The position numbers and the translations under genes were made by a program. Shown here one piece after another: positions 38,032-46,870 of a stretch of DNA of 64,000 nt. This DNA is from JAAELZ01 sp965237995 (GTDB lineage Bacteria; Pseudomonadota; Gammaproteobacteria; Arenicellales; Poriferihabitantaceae). The stretch lies in assembly GCA_965237995.1 (NCBI GenBank), contig CBDEGO010000003.1:558001-622000 (forward strand). The letters are read 5' to 3'. The stretch's first letter is position 1; each line of letters opens with the position of its first letter. The notes under the pieces were generated by a model that was given only the letters and a program-made list of their open reading frames with translations, ran no database searches and was not told the DNA's origin.

Positions 38032-38298
38032 ATGCGAACACCCAGATTTACAGATACCCAAATTCTAGCCATCCTTAAGCAGAACGGCAGTGGCGTACCG
38101 GTTCAAGACTTATGCCGTGAACACGGTATGAGTTCTGCCAGCTTTTATAAATGGCGCGCTAAGTACGGTGGTATGGATGCATCATTGATGCGGCGAATGA
38201 AAGAACTAGAGTCAGAGAACAAACGGCTCAAGAAAATGTACGCAGAAGAGCGCCTGAAAGCGGAGATCCGCCAAGAGGCCCTCGAGGGAAAGTACTAA
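38032..38298 (+). CDS. IS3-family transposase OrfA (copy 1)
   Basis: An 88-residue DNA-binding OrfA. The helix-turn-helix covers about residues 8-45 (FTDTQILAILKQNGSGVPVQ, then LCREHGMSSASFYKWRAKYG), followed by a leucine-zipper-like segment LMRRMKELESENKRLKKMYA. It is intact, but its OrfB partner is broken, so the element should not transpose by itself. Confidence 0.9.
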   Translation: MRTPRFTDTQILAILKQNGSGVPVQDLCREHGMSSASFYKWRAKYGGMDASLMRRMKELESENKRLKKMYAEERLKAEIRQEALEGKY

Positions 38299-38318
38299 AG
38301 CCATCTCTTAGCAAAGAG

Positions 38319-39118
38319 ATGGCGACTAACCTTATTATCGAGCGTCAAATCACTGTTCGCTTTGCTTGTCTATGCATGGGCATCAGCGAAAGGTGCTTTC
38401 GGTATACACCAAAACTGTCTACTGACAATGCGCTAATAGCCGACTGGTTGCTGCGTTTGACGCAAACACATAAACGCTGGGGTTTTGGCTTATGCTACTT
38501 ATATTTGCGCAATATCAAAGGTTTTGCTTGGAACCATAAACGTGTGTACCGCATCTATCGTGAGCTAGAGCTAAACCTACGTATAAAGCCCCCGTAGACG
38601 GATAAAACGAGACAAGCCTGATCAGCTCAGTGTGCCAACGTCCATAAATCAAGTGTGGTCAATGGACTTCATGAGTGACAGTTTAGGCAATGGCAACAAG
38701 CTGCGTACATTTAATGTAATGGATGATTACAACCGAGAAGGTTTAGCGATTGAAGTTGATCGTTCATTACCTAATGCGCGTGTCATTCGAGCGCTAGAGC
38801 AAGTTATAGAGTGGCGCGGAAAGCCTGCTGCGCTTAGGTGTGACAATGGTCCTGAATATATTAGCAATGAATTAACTAGTTGGGCAAATGCCAATCAAAT
38901 AACACTGCTTTATATCCAGCCTGGCAAGCCAACTCAGAATGCCTATATTGAACGATTTAACCGGACTGCTAGGCATGAATGGCTAGGTATGCAATATATT
39001 CAACTCAATAGAACACGCACAATTACTGGCGACTCAGTGGCTGTGGATATACAATAATGAACGACCTCACTCAGCGATTAATGGGATAACCCCTATAATG
39101 AAACTGAAAGTGGCTTAA
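38319..39118 (+). pseudogene. IS3-family OrfB, frameshifted twice (copy 1)
   Basis: The integrase-core ORF is split. The first frame (38319-38597) ends in a stop after LNLRIKPP, where an extra C in a run of five C shifts the frame; removing it restores RIKPRRRIKRDKPDQ. The second frame (38632-39057) carries VWSMDFMSD, LRCDNGPEYIS and IQPGKPTQNAYIERFN, the DDE core. A second shift after HEWLGMQYI leaves the C-terminal QWLWIYNNERPHSAINGITP in a third frame. Identical breaks occur in copy 2. Confidence 0.88.
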
Positions 39119-39159
39119 CCCTTCTACTTAAAAAATCGAACAATAATGGGGGGATTACA

Positions 39160-39248
39160 CTCATACTTATTGCATTTTTTAGTAGAAACACAATGATACT
39201 CCTTTAGTGAAAATGAGCAACTTCTTCCTAATTTATCATACACCACGG
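39160..39248 (-). mobile_element. IS982-type left-end fragment
   Basis: The reverse complement begins CCGTGGTGTATGATAAATTA and resembles the left end and leader of the IS982 element at 45280, including GAAGTTGCTCATTTT and AGTATCATTGTG, up to a start-codon-like ATGAG. It is cut off there by IS3 copy 1. It is a remnant without coding capacity. Confidence 0.8.
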
Positions 39249-39308
39249 ATTTCTTAATCATGTATTTATATCCAGTTACAGATTCTAGCAAAGAGCGTCG
39301 TCCCGCAC

Positions 39309-40316
39309 CTAAATTTTTAGCTTATTAGATATGAGCCTAAAATAATCTACCCTTTCGTTCAATCGACTTAATACATATCTATTCACTCTCAATACTGAGC
39401 TCTCGTCGTAGTCACTTACATCAAAATACGAATTAAAAGGATTCTTCTCAGCTAAAATAGTTTTACCCCCAAAATAAGCATTTGATATTAATCTATTAGC
39501 TTTCTTCGCTTGGGCATACGTTTCGCTTTCTAATTCTAAGGGTATGTAGTTTTCGACCGGTGTTCCTGATAATGAAGAATAGTCATTCAGAATATTCATG
39601 AATCGTACTTTTTCTTGATGGTTATACGCTTTTCTTTCTTCTGCAAGCCAAGCCAAGTAGTGCATTGCATCACCGCACAAAGAAGTATTATTTTTACTTG
39701 TAGGCCCCATAGTATCTGAAGCTAACTTAACATTTAAGGCACTTTGTATACCTTGCGCAAAATTTGAACCTTGTTCCAAACAACAAACTCGTAGCCTATC
39801 TGCACCTAGAAGTCTTTTCCATGTATCCAATCTTTCATTAAACTTCATGCCTGTATTAATAAAGCGTTCAGCCCTTTTATATTGTGACAAACTCTCATCC
39901 ACATATGGTCGATCATATAATATATTTTTATAAACTTGATTAAACATCGAGTTGACCCAACTTATAGGCGGCCGAAGAAAAGCATAAACCCGAAGGTCAT
40001 AATTATTACTCAATTGCATTAGGCCATCACGCGCATCTTTAGCCAGCATAAATCCCTCTGAGGAGATGATTACTCGAGAGCATTTTTGGCCATCTATTTC
40101 ACGCCGCAAACCACTCAGTGTTGCAGTGGGGTCCCCAGCAGTGTTAATCCTTTGGTGTACCAACAAATTCACCAGTCCGTGATGGGCGTTGTATTTACGT
40201 CCTGACAAAGGATAGTAAACTCCTTGCTTTTTTAATAGTTTTGATGAATTTGCCATCAAATATTGAAATTGAGAAGTGCCAGTTTTAGTAAACCCTATAT
40301 GCAGATCTACTCTCAT
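39309..40316 (-). CDS. sulfotransferase-like P-loop protein
   Basis: A 335-residue protein with the PAPS-binding loop GFTKTGTSQFQ (residues 8-18) and a following SSEGFML region, like carbohydrate sulfotransferases. The C-terminal half has a conserved-looking stretch RLRVCCLEQGSNFAQGI and the DYDESSVLRVNRYVLSRLNE tail. Start ATG 40316 is chosen (the codon at 40325 is equally possible). It lies on the minus strand with the ABC exporter genes, 224 bases downstream of Wzt, and may share their transcript. Target sugar unknown. Confidence 0.75.
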   Translation of the reverse strand: MRVDLHIGFTKTGTSQFQYLMANSSKLLKKQGVYYPLSGRKYNAHHGLVNLLVHQRINTAGDPTATLSGLRREIDGQKCSRVIISSEGFMLAKDARDGLMQLSNNYDLRVYAFLRPPISWVNSMFNQVYKNILYDRPYVDESLSQYKRAERFINTGMKFNERLDTWKRLLGADRLRVCCLEQGSNFAQGIQSALNVKLASDTMGPTSKNNTSLCGDAMHYLAWLAEERKAYNHQEKVRFMNILNDYSSLSGTPVENYIPLELESETYAQAKKANRLISNAYFGGKTILAEKNPFNSYFDVSDYDESSVLRVNRYVLSRLNERVDYFRLISNKLKI

Positions 40317-40540
40317 TGGAACCATGAATAATTTAATTTATGCATTTCCGCTTTCTATCTTGAACACATTGAGAATAAAACAATAATCAAGAGAACTTTG
40401 GCTTTCCTAGCCTGAGTTCAACCAAGTCCTCACTTTTAGGGCACGCATTTTACCTGCTTTAACGAATACAATAACAGCTTAAATTGATATATTATTGTAC
40501 TTAATAATAACCAGCAGATGCAAAAACTGTTGCAAGAAAA

Positions 40541-41251
40541 TTATTCGTCATGGTGAATTTTTTTCTTTATAGCACCTAATAATTTATAGGCTCGTTCGAA
40601 ATCTGGGCCATGATAAACAATCACCCCTTGCTCGATTAAAAGAACCTGATTGCACATTCGCTTAACTAGGTTCACGCTGTGACTAGCTAATACTACAATT
40701 TTTGATTCCTCAACGAATCGATCCAAAATACTAGTGCCATCAATATTTTGAACACCTAATACACCGACCCACTCATCAAAAATTGCAATTTCCCTTACTA
40801 TCTGCGAGTTTAGAGCGATGCTAAAGCTACCAGACATACCCTTGGAAAGGGAATTTAGGCTACTGTTAGCTCGGCTTTCTAGCTTTGAATAACTGAATAC
40901 TTTCTTTATATATGTGCTCAAATTTTCATTCTTTAACCCTAAACTCAACCCTTTAAGTCTTGCATTTTCCATAAGAGTAGCGTGAGGAATCAGACTAGAA
41001 GCCTTATTTATCATAGACAGTCTTTCACCTCTCACCAGTATCTCACCCAATTGAGGTTTAATATCACCAGCCAGCAATGATAATAAAGTAGACTTCCCCG
41101 CCCCATTCCTTCCAATCAATCCAACACGATCGCCACTGATTAAATTAAAAGTTAAATTATCTGCGGCTTTCAACTCACAAGTTTCGGTCGCGTCTGATGG
41201 AGATGGTACGCGGTATGTCATACTTACATTTTTAACTTCTATGGTAGCCAC
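40541..41251 (-). CDS. polysaccharide ABC transporter ATP-binding protein (Wzt/KpsT-type)
   Basis: A 236-residue ATPase. Walker A is GRNGAGKST (residues 47-55). The signature is LSKGM, Walker B is AIFDEW, and the switch His is in VLASHSV. The protein ends without the extra C-terminal carbohydrate-binding domain of Wzt from O9a-type systems, so it is KpsT/TagH-like. It energises export of a finished glycan or glycolipid, together with the permease that precedes it by one base on the same strand. Confidence 0.88.
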   Translation of the reverse strand: MATIEVKNVSMTYRVPSPSDATETCELKAADNLTFNLISGDRVGLIGRNGAGKSTLLSLLAGDIKPQLGEILVRGERLSMINKASSLIPHATLMENARLKGLSLGLKNENLSTYIKKVFSYSKLESRANSSLNSLSKGMSGSFSIALNSQIVREIAIFDEWVGVLGVQNIDGTSILDRFVEESKIVVLASHSVNLVKRMCNQVLLIEQGVIVYHGPDFERAYKLLGAIKKKIHHDE

Positions 41252-42001
41252 TTAATTTAGCAAACTTTTTTCTCGGAGCTTTATGCTTGACATTCCAACC
41301 GCTAACAAGCCCAAAGCATAGATTAAAAAAGATAGGTAAACTGTATTTCCATCTTGTATACCAGATAACGACCTTCTCATAGATTCAAGCGGAATATAAA
41401 AGGGATTCAACCATATATACTTCTCATATACTCCAAGTCTGCTAACTTCCCAAAGGATAGGCGTAGCTAAAAATGCGAGCCTCATAACCGCTTCAATTAA
41501 GTGCTTAATATCAGGAAATATGGACACCACCGAGACGCATAGCGTGATTAACCCAATTGCCCACAGAGTCATCAGAATAACAGTGTAAGGCAAAAATATT
41601 AAATGAGAGGCTGTGAGGCCGTTAAACGAAACTGAAACTAAAAGAATAACCGGAAGTGTATATAAAAAAGTGAAATGAACCGACATCACTCTTTCAAAAA
41701 TAATTGTAAAAAACGGAATTCCCGCAAACGTAACCTTGTTATGCGGCAGACACCCCTTTCCAACCGCTCCAGAAATAATAGTCCACACTGGATACCCTGA
41801 AAATAAATATAAGAAATACTCGAATCGATCTTGCTTATTTAATAAAATGCCCCAAACCATACCTAGAATGAATGTAGCTGCCAAAAGTGAGAGCATCGGC
41901 CATAGCAACCCTAATCTCGAATCTCTATATTTTAACGAAAACATTATATGGGATCTGTAAATCCAAAATCTCCACAGTTTTAACGATTTTACAATATCCA
42001 T
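41252..42001 (-). CDS. polysaccharide ABC transporter permease (Wzm/KpsM-type)
   Basis: A 249-residue ABC-2 permease with about six membrane segments, an N-terminal amphipathic region (KSLKLWRFWIYRSHIMFSLKYRDSRLG, truncated here to the recognisable part LKYRDSRLG) and the conserved WLNPFYIPLESMRR loop before the last helices, as in Wzm and TagG. It is followed with no gap by the Wzt-type ATPase. Upstream, 42002-42788 is noncoding. Confidence 0.88.
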   Translation of the reverse strand: MDIVKSLKLWRFWIYRSHIMFSLKYRDSRLGLLWPMLSLLAATFILGMVWGILLNKQDRFEYFLYLFSGYPVWTIISGAVGKGCLPHNKVTFAGIPFFTIIFERVMSVHFTFLYTLPVILLVSVSFNGLTASHLIFLPYTVILMTLWAIGLITLCVSVVSIFPDIKHLIEAVMRLAFLATPILWEVSRLGVYEKYIWLNPFYIPLESMRRSLSGIQDGNTVYLSFLIYALGLLAVGMSSIKLREKSLLN

Positions 42002-42788
42002 ATTCTATGTTTTACATGTTGACAAATCTTAAGCTCACTTTTCGATGGTTTCTTTCTTGAGTTGGCTTTGATCATATATCTCGAATCTCTCTGAGAGTTC
42101 ACCCGTTTAGCATGCTCATGCTCTAAGCGACATATCTTGATACCTAACATAAAATAAACCGACATTTTCAAATCAATACTTGAAACTAGTGAACTGCGCC
42201 TTTTAATTGATTTGCTAGTGCATATTGGAGCCCTATTCGCATTGATTCAACTGTTGAGATAAGTGCCTTTAGGAATACAATGAACACGGTTTAAACTAAG
42301 AAGCCTTCATCTAAAGTTTCTTGAAAACAGACAAAACATGTCATTTTTTCGAGATTCAAGATATTTGGACTTTCTGCACCAAAAGCCATAATTTATAAAT
42401 TACTCTATACTATTTATAACATTTACTTCATCTCAAGCATCTAACAATATCCGACTTTTCATGCTCACAAAGTAAATTTCATACATATCAATTATTTTAT
42501 AGTTACACAATATCAACTCTGCCACTGTGGTCTCTTTATTTACCAAGTACGTAACAATAGAAGTTTATATGCATTTTAACCCTTTCTGTCTACGTTAAAG
42601 TGCGAGCATAACCGCTAATCCCAATCCAGTCTAGCCAGAAGACGAGGATAAATTCAGGCTGGTCGTTAACAAACTGCAAGGCAGGTGATGTATTCATACA
42701 CAAGCACAAATTTATCACTTGCAAACTCAACTGCTCTAGGTTGATTTAATTGCACAGATTAATAAGAGAATTTTCGTATCCATTTGAA
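42002..42788. other. long AT-rich region without recognisable genes
   Basis: About 790 bases upstream of the exporter operon. I see no conserved gene, tRNA or repeat in it. A 60-codon open frame on the minus strand at 41989-42171 has no family resemblance and overlaps the Wzm start. The promoter of the exporter genes must lie here, but none was assigned. Confidence 0.6.
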
Positions 42789-43012
42789 CTTACATAGCCA
42801 ACGCTGAATGCAGCCTAGTTCCGTTATAAGTAACGGATGTATTTATTTACGTCATTGATTATTCCGTCACGAGTTAGATGAATGACATTGGCTAGCGATT
42901 CATATTTCAAACTACCAAAGAATCGCTCTACAATTGCATTGTCATAGCAGTTGCCTTTACCACTCATTGAGCTTTGCATGCCATATCTAGCTAATTGCTT
43001 ACGGTAAGAAGC
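42789..43012 (-). pseudogene. IS3-family (IS150-like) orfB remnant
   Basis: Minus-strand translation gives SYRKQLARYGMQSSMSGKGN, CYDNAIVERFFGSLKYES and, after decay, YNGTRLHSAL, which is the C-terminal integrase core of an IS150-like IS3 OrfB. It is truncated on both sides and ends directly at an IS982 fragment. Confidence 0.75.
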
Positions 43013-43014
43013 AT

Positions 43015-43091
43015 GGCTGGCTTAAAGGCTTGAAACACACCTTGAATATTACAAACTGTATGAAATTTATAGCCATAATATCGAGTGTTCT
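43015..43091 (-). pseudogene. internal IS982 transposase fragment
   Basis: Reads NTRYYGYKFHTVCNIQGVFQ on the minus strand, matching KAHYFGYKFHAVCTSTGVFQ of the IS982 transposase at 45368. It abuts the left end of IS3 copy 2 on one side and an IS3 remnant on the other. Confidence 0.75.
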
Positions 43092-43161
43092 TGTAATCCC
43101 CCCGAAAAATGTTCGACAAAATAAGTAGGAAATTCTTACAATCTCAACAGGAGAATTTTTT

Positions 43162-43428
43162 ATGCGAACACCCAGATTTACAGATACCCAAATTCTAGCC
43201 ATCCTTAAGCAGAACGGCAGTGGCGTACCGGTTCAAGACTTATGCCGTGAACACGGTATGAGTTCTGCCAGCTTTTATAAATGGCGCGCTAAGTACGGTG
43301 GTATGGATGCATCATTGATGCGGCGAATGAAAGAACTAGAGTCAGAGAACAAACGGCTCAAGAAAATGTACGCAGAAGAGCGCCTGAAAGCGGAGATCCG
43401 CCAAGAGGCCCTCGAGGGAAAGTACTAA
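43162..43428 (+). CDS. IS3-family transposase OrfA (copy 2)
   Basis: An 88-residue OrfA identical to that of copy 1: helix-turn-helix at about residues 8-45 and a leucine-zipper-like tail. Its orfB partner is frameshifted in the same way. Confidence 0.9.
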   Translation: MRTPRFTDTQILAILKQNGSGVPVQDLCREHGMSSASFYKWRAKYGGMDASLMRRMKELESENKRLKKMYAEERLKAEIRQEALEGKY

Positions 43429-43448
43429 AGCCATCTCTTAGCAAAGAG

Positions 43449-44248
43449 ATGGCGACTAACCTTATTATCGAGCGTCAAATCACTGTTCGCTTTGCTTGTC
43501 TATGCATGGGCATCAGCGAAAGGTGCTTTCGGTATACACCAAAACTGTCTACTGACAATGCGCTAATAGCCGACTGGTTGCTGCGTTTGACGCAAACACA
43601 TAAACGCTGGGGTTTTGGCTTATGCTACTTATATTTGCGCAATATCAAAGGTTTTGCTTGGAACCATAAACGTGTGTACCGCATCTATCGTGAGCTAGAG
43701 CTAAACCTACGTATAAAGCCCCCGTAGACGGATAAAACGAGACAAGCCTGATCAGCTCAGTGTGCCAACGTCCATAAATCAAGTGTGGTCAATGGACTTC
43801 ATGAGTGACAGTTTAGGCAATGGCAACAAGCTGCGTACATTTAATGTAATGGATGATTACAACCGAGAAGGTTTAGCGATTGAAGTTGATCGTTCATTAC
43901 CTAATGCGCGTGTCATTCGAGCGCTAGAGCAAGTTATAGAGTGGCGCGGAAAGCCTGCTGCGCTTAGGTGTGACAATGGTCCTGAATATATTAGCAATGA
44001 ATTAACTAGTTGGGCAAATGCCAATCAAATAACACTGCTTTATATCCAGCCTGGCAAGCCAACTCAGAATGCCTATATTGAACGATTTAACCGGACTGCT
44101 AGGCATGAATGGCTAGGTATGCAATATATTCAACTCAATAGAACACGCACAATTACTGGCGACTCAGTGGCTGTGGATATACAATAATGAACGACCTCAC
44201 TCAGCGATTAATGGGATAACCCCTATAATGAAACTGAAAGTGGCTTAA
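43449..44248 (+). pseudogene. IS3-family OrfB, frameshifted twice (copy 2)
   Basis: Contains the same two breaks as copy 1: a run of five C after RIKP ending in a stop at 43727, and a second shift after HEWLGMQYI that displaces the C-terminal NNERPHSAINGITP. The DDE residues are split between frames. Identity of both lesions in both copies shows that they descend from one already-broken element, or were homogenised by recombination. Confidence 0.88.
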
Positions 44249-44404
44249 CCCTTCTACTTAAAAAATCGAACAATAATGGGGGGATTACACAGCCACTGCT
44301 ATCCTATTCACCCAGGGATAAACCGATGGCGTCCGTTCGCAGCCACATAGTAAATGTAAACCTTCACTTCGACATACAAACACTCGCTTAGTGAACCTGA
44401 TTTT

Positions 44405-45124
44405 TCAGCGGTTTACCTTACACAAAACACTGTGAGAATAATTATGGTGAGTATGGCTCTCGATAATTTCTAAACCACACATTCTACACATCGCTTCCAT
44501 TGTTGCAGGAGAGTATATCCACCACCAAGGACCGGTTTTAACAGTTCCATTAGCATGGAACAGGTCTTTAGGAGCTTTTTGACCTGCGATATCCACAGAC
44601 ATGTTCTTCTCGGTTAAGTATTTCCTCAGTATTTCTCGTGTATTCTGAGGGAGCATTTGAACAAGATGAGCTGAACCTTCTGGCGAATTCATCGTACCTT
44701 CTGAATTCTCTATTACATCGGGAATTGTCATTGATGAAATCAAGAGGTGCTCAGTTGTTAGTGTAATTAGGTTCTGAATAAACTGTATAGGATCAGAGAC
44801 GTGATACATAATACCAGAACAATGTACGAATTCAAACTTACTATGATTTTGCAAAGAGTCCGTATCACAAATATTTATGTTAACAGAATAATAGTCGCTC
44901 ACGCCAAGTTCCTCGCAACGCTTATCAAATGCATTCCACCACTTATTACCAAGCGGCTGAATGTCTGCCATCGTAGTTTTTTTTGCCCCTGCAAGAGATG
45001 CGATACTAACAGTCTCATTTACTGTCCCCCATAACCCACCAAGATCAGCATAGTTTTTACCTTGGGCGAACTTAGCTATCCATTTATGCTTTTCTAATCG
45101 GATTAATTGATCGAGTTTATTCAT
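44405..45124 (-). CDS. SAM-dependent methyltransferase (class I-like)
   Basis: A 239-residue protein with the class I methyltransferase motif I YADLGGLWGT (about 25-34, a variant of the GxGxG loop), motif II-like ADIQPLG, and FEFVHCSGIMYHVSDPIQFI, which has the motif IV/post-IV character of small-molecule or sugar methyltransferases. It probably modifies a sugar of the surface glycan, by its place beside the glycosyltransferases. ATG 45124 is preferred over 45130. The nucleotide sequence is AT-rich like the island. Confidence 0.75.
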   Translation of the reverse strand: MNKLDQLIRLEKHKWIAKFAQGKNYADLGGLWGTVNETVSIASLAGAKKTTMADIQPLGNKWWNAFDKRCEELGVSDYYSVNINICDTDSLQNHSKFEFVHCSGIMYHVSDPIQFIQNLITLTTEHLLISSMTIPDVIENSEGTMNSPEGSAHLVQMLPQNTREILRKYLTEKNMSVDIAGQKAPKDLFHANGTVKTGPWWWIYSPATMEAMCRMCGLEIIESHTHHNYSHSVLCKVNR

Positions 45125-45279
45125 ATACATATAACAGTTATTCTAATCGATCGACTTTAACATATCGAACAAACAACTTACTAAGACTTCGGAAAACATT
45201 CTTGCATAGATATAATGAAGTTTATATTTAATATTATGGAAATAGAACTGTTACTACTTTAATCAAATAAGGAAAATAC

Positions 45280-46255
45280 CCGTGGTGCATTTAGGAAAAG
45301 TTGATTAAGAAGTTGCTCATTTTTACTCATAGAGTATCATTGTGAATCTACTAAAAAACATAATGATATGAGCAACTTAACTACAACTTATACCAAAATA
45401 TTGAGCCTTTTGCACGAATTAGAACCAGATGACTACTATCTCAACCAAATTCGTATCCCTCAATTGACAGATAAGCAATTAATTGCACTAAACCTTGCAG
45501 CCGAGTGCCTTGGTATTGATTCAGAGCGTTATTTGTTTAAGCGTATTCCTACTGCATTGGTCGGTAAGATTGAACGCACTGTCTACAATCGAAGAAAGCG
45601 CAATCTTGCCTTTAAGGTCGAGCAATTCAGGGAAGCTATCGCATCTAAAGTTGTTCTATCCGATACTCACCATATTGTTGATAGTATGCCTTTAGAAATA
45701 TGCAAATATAGTCGATCTAGGCGCAATAAGTTTAGCCCATCTAAGCCAGATACTGCTCCCAGCTACGGTTACTGTGCCACTCAGAAAGCACACTACTTTG
45801 GTTATAAATTCCATGCTGTATGTACATCTACAGGAGTATTCCAAACCGTTTGATATTACTAAAGCTTCTGTGCATGATATCCATTATCTGAATGATATTA
45901 AATATCAGTTTAACCATTGCGTTTTAATCGGCGATAAAGGTTATTTGAGCCGAGAATATCAAACCGATTTATTTCAAACCAGTGCCATTCGATTAGAGAC
46001 ACCAAGCAGGAAAAACCAAGTAAACCATAAGCCGTTTCATCGATCATTGAGGCGGGCACGAAAGCGTATTGAAACTCTATATTCTCAATTATGCGATCAG
46101 TTTATGATTCGGCGTAATTACGCCAAAACATTTCAAGGCTTATCAATTAGGGTATTATCAAAAATTACCGCTCTTACGGTACTGCAGTGGATTAACAAGC
46201 TCAATGGCAACAATATCAATAACCTTAAATTCGTACCTGCCTAAATGCACCACGG
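45280..46255 (+). mobile_element. IS982-family insertion sequence (976 bp)
   Basis: Bounded by 16-bp perfect inverted repeats CCGTGGTGCATTTAGG at 45280 and CCTAAATGCACCACGG ending at 46255. It carries one frameshifted transposase. No clear target duplication: the 9-base flanks ggaaaatac and ataggaaac differ. Relics of the same family occur at 26655-27290, 39160-39248 and 43015-43091. Confidence 0.9.
45368..46244 (+). pseudogene. IS982-family transposase, frameshifted
   Basis: The first frame (45368-45853) carries the N-terminus and HHIVDSMPLEICKYSRSRR with the first catalytic Asp. One extra base in CAAACCGTTTGAT near 45850 shifts the frame. The second frame then continues PFDITKASVHDIHYLND, LIGDKGYLS (second Asp) and RRARKRIETLYSQLCDQFMI (Glu). 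If the extra C were removed the protein would read QTFDITKASV and be full length, about 291 residues. Some IS use frameshifting, but IS982 normally does not, so this copy is probably inactive. Confidence 0.88.
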
Positions 46256-46391
46256 ATAGGAAACTATATACTTTTATTAATCCCTACAGATCGAAGCAAA
46301 TGTAAATAATGATTACAGCTTAATGTTACCTCGGTTTTCGACTAGGCAAAAACGTAAGGTACCATCATAGTACTAACAATTGTTTTTTTAG

Positions 46392-46421
46392 TTGTGTACG
46401 TATAGCGTAATTAGGTATAAT
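46392..46421 (+). promoter_or_regulatory. sigma-70-like promoter upstream of the small secreted protein
   Basis: TTGTGT at 46392-46397 and a perfect TATAAT at 46416-46421, 18 bases apart. The predicted transcript would have about 98 bases of leader before ATG 46526. Not tested; the -35 box is only a partial match. Confidence 0.5.
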
Positions 46422-46525
46422 AGCGTTAAGGCGGCATATTTGTAGCCTTTAGTAGAAATCGATGGCGCGACGCGCTAACAATATAGCGCCAGTGTTTATT
46501 TTTGTTATTTAGAGGACTTATACTT

Positions 46526-46870
46526 ATGAAAAACTGGAAAAAAGTAGCCACTGGCACTGCAACTGCATTGTCTCTTGGGTTAGGGGTATCAGCTGCTTTG
46601 GCTGGCTCAATCAACTTGTCAGGCCAAACCATATTACGAACAGGTTGTGGCGCACAATCAACGGCATGTTTCGTTGTACTGAGTGCACCTGTTGGTCCTG
46701 CAGCTTGTAGGACCGCACTAGTATCTTTCAATACTAATAGCGCAGGAGGTAAAAATGCTCTCGCTACCGCGCTAACTATTAAAGCAGCTGGTTTTAAAGC
46801 TAATCTCACTCTCGACGATACAGCTTGCAATGGACCAAACCCTAGTTTAATTGCAATTACAGCGAACTAG
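46526..46870 (+). CDS. small secreted protein with four cysteines
   Basis: A 114-residue protein (ATG 46526, with AGAGGA 10-15 bases upstream). A signal peptide of about 26 residues (MKNWKKVATGTATALSLGLG, then VSAALA) precedes a mature part of about 88 residues with four Cys, short Gly/Ala/Ser segments and strand-like stretches (NLTLDDTACN). No family is recognised. It stands beside the IS982 element, and I cannot tell whether it is native or acquired. Two disulfides are plausible. Confidence 0.75.
   Translation: MKNWKKVATGTATALSLGLGVSAALAGSINLSGQTILRTGCGAQSTACFVVLSAPVGPAACRTALVSFNTNSAGGKNALATALTIKAAGFKANLTLDDTACNGPNPSLIAITAN

Larger units (their letters stand above)
37962..39159 (+). mobile_element. 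IS3-family element, copy 1 (1198 bp)
   Basis: Bounded by perfect 12-bp inverted repeats, TGTAATCCCCCC at the left and GGGGGGATTACA at the right, with a GTTCGA block further in on both sides. It holds orfA and a frameshifted orfB. Copy 2 at 43092-44289 has the same length, ends and translated content. No 3- or 4-base target duplication is visible beside either copy. The right flank is an IS982-type end. Confidence 0.93.
43092..44289 (+). mobile_element. IS3-family element, copy 2 (1198 bp)
   Basis: Same length, inverted repeats and gene content as copy 1 at 37962-39159; every translated frame I compared is identical. It lies in the same orientation, 5130 bases to the right. Its left flank is an IS982 transposase fragment and its right flank is a 115-base stretch before the methyltransferase gene. 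No target duplication is visible. Confidence 0.93.

Noticed and set aside
38032..39118. Programmed frameshift as explanation of the IS3 OrfB breaks
   Set aside because: IS3 programmed frameshifting occurs between orfA and orfB. Here two shifts lie inside orfB, and one needs a base removed within a C run, so decay or error is more likely.
41989..42171. 60-codon minus-strand open frame before the exporter permease
   Set aside because: Overlaps the permease start by 13 bases, has no family resemblance and no convincing ribosome site.
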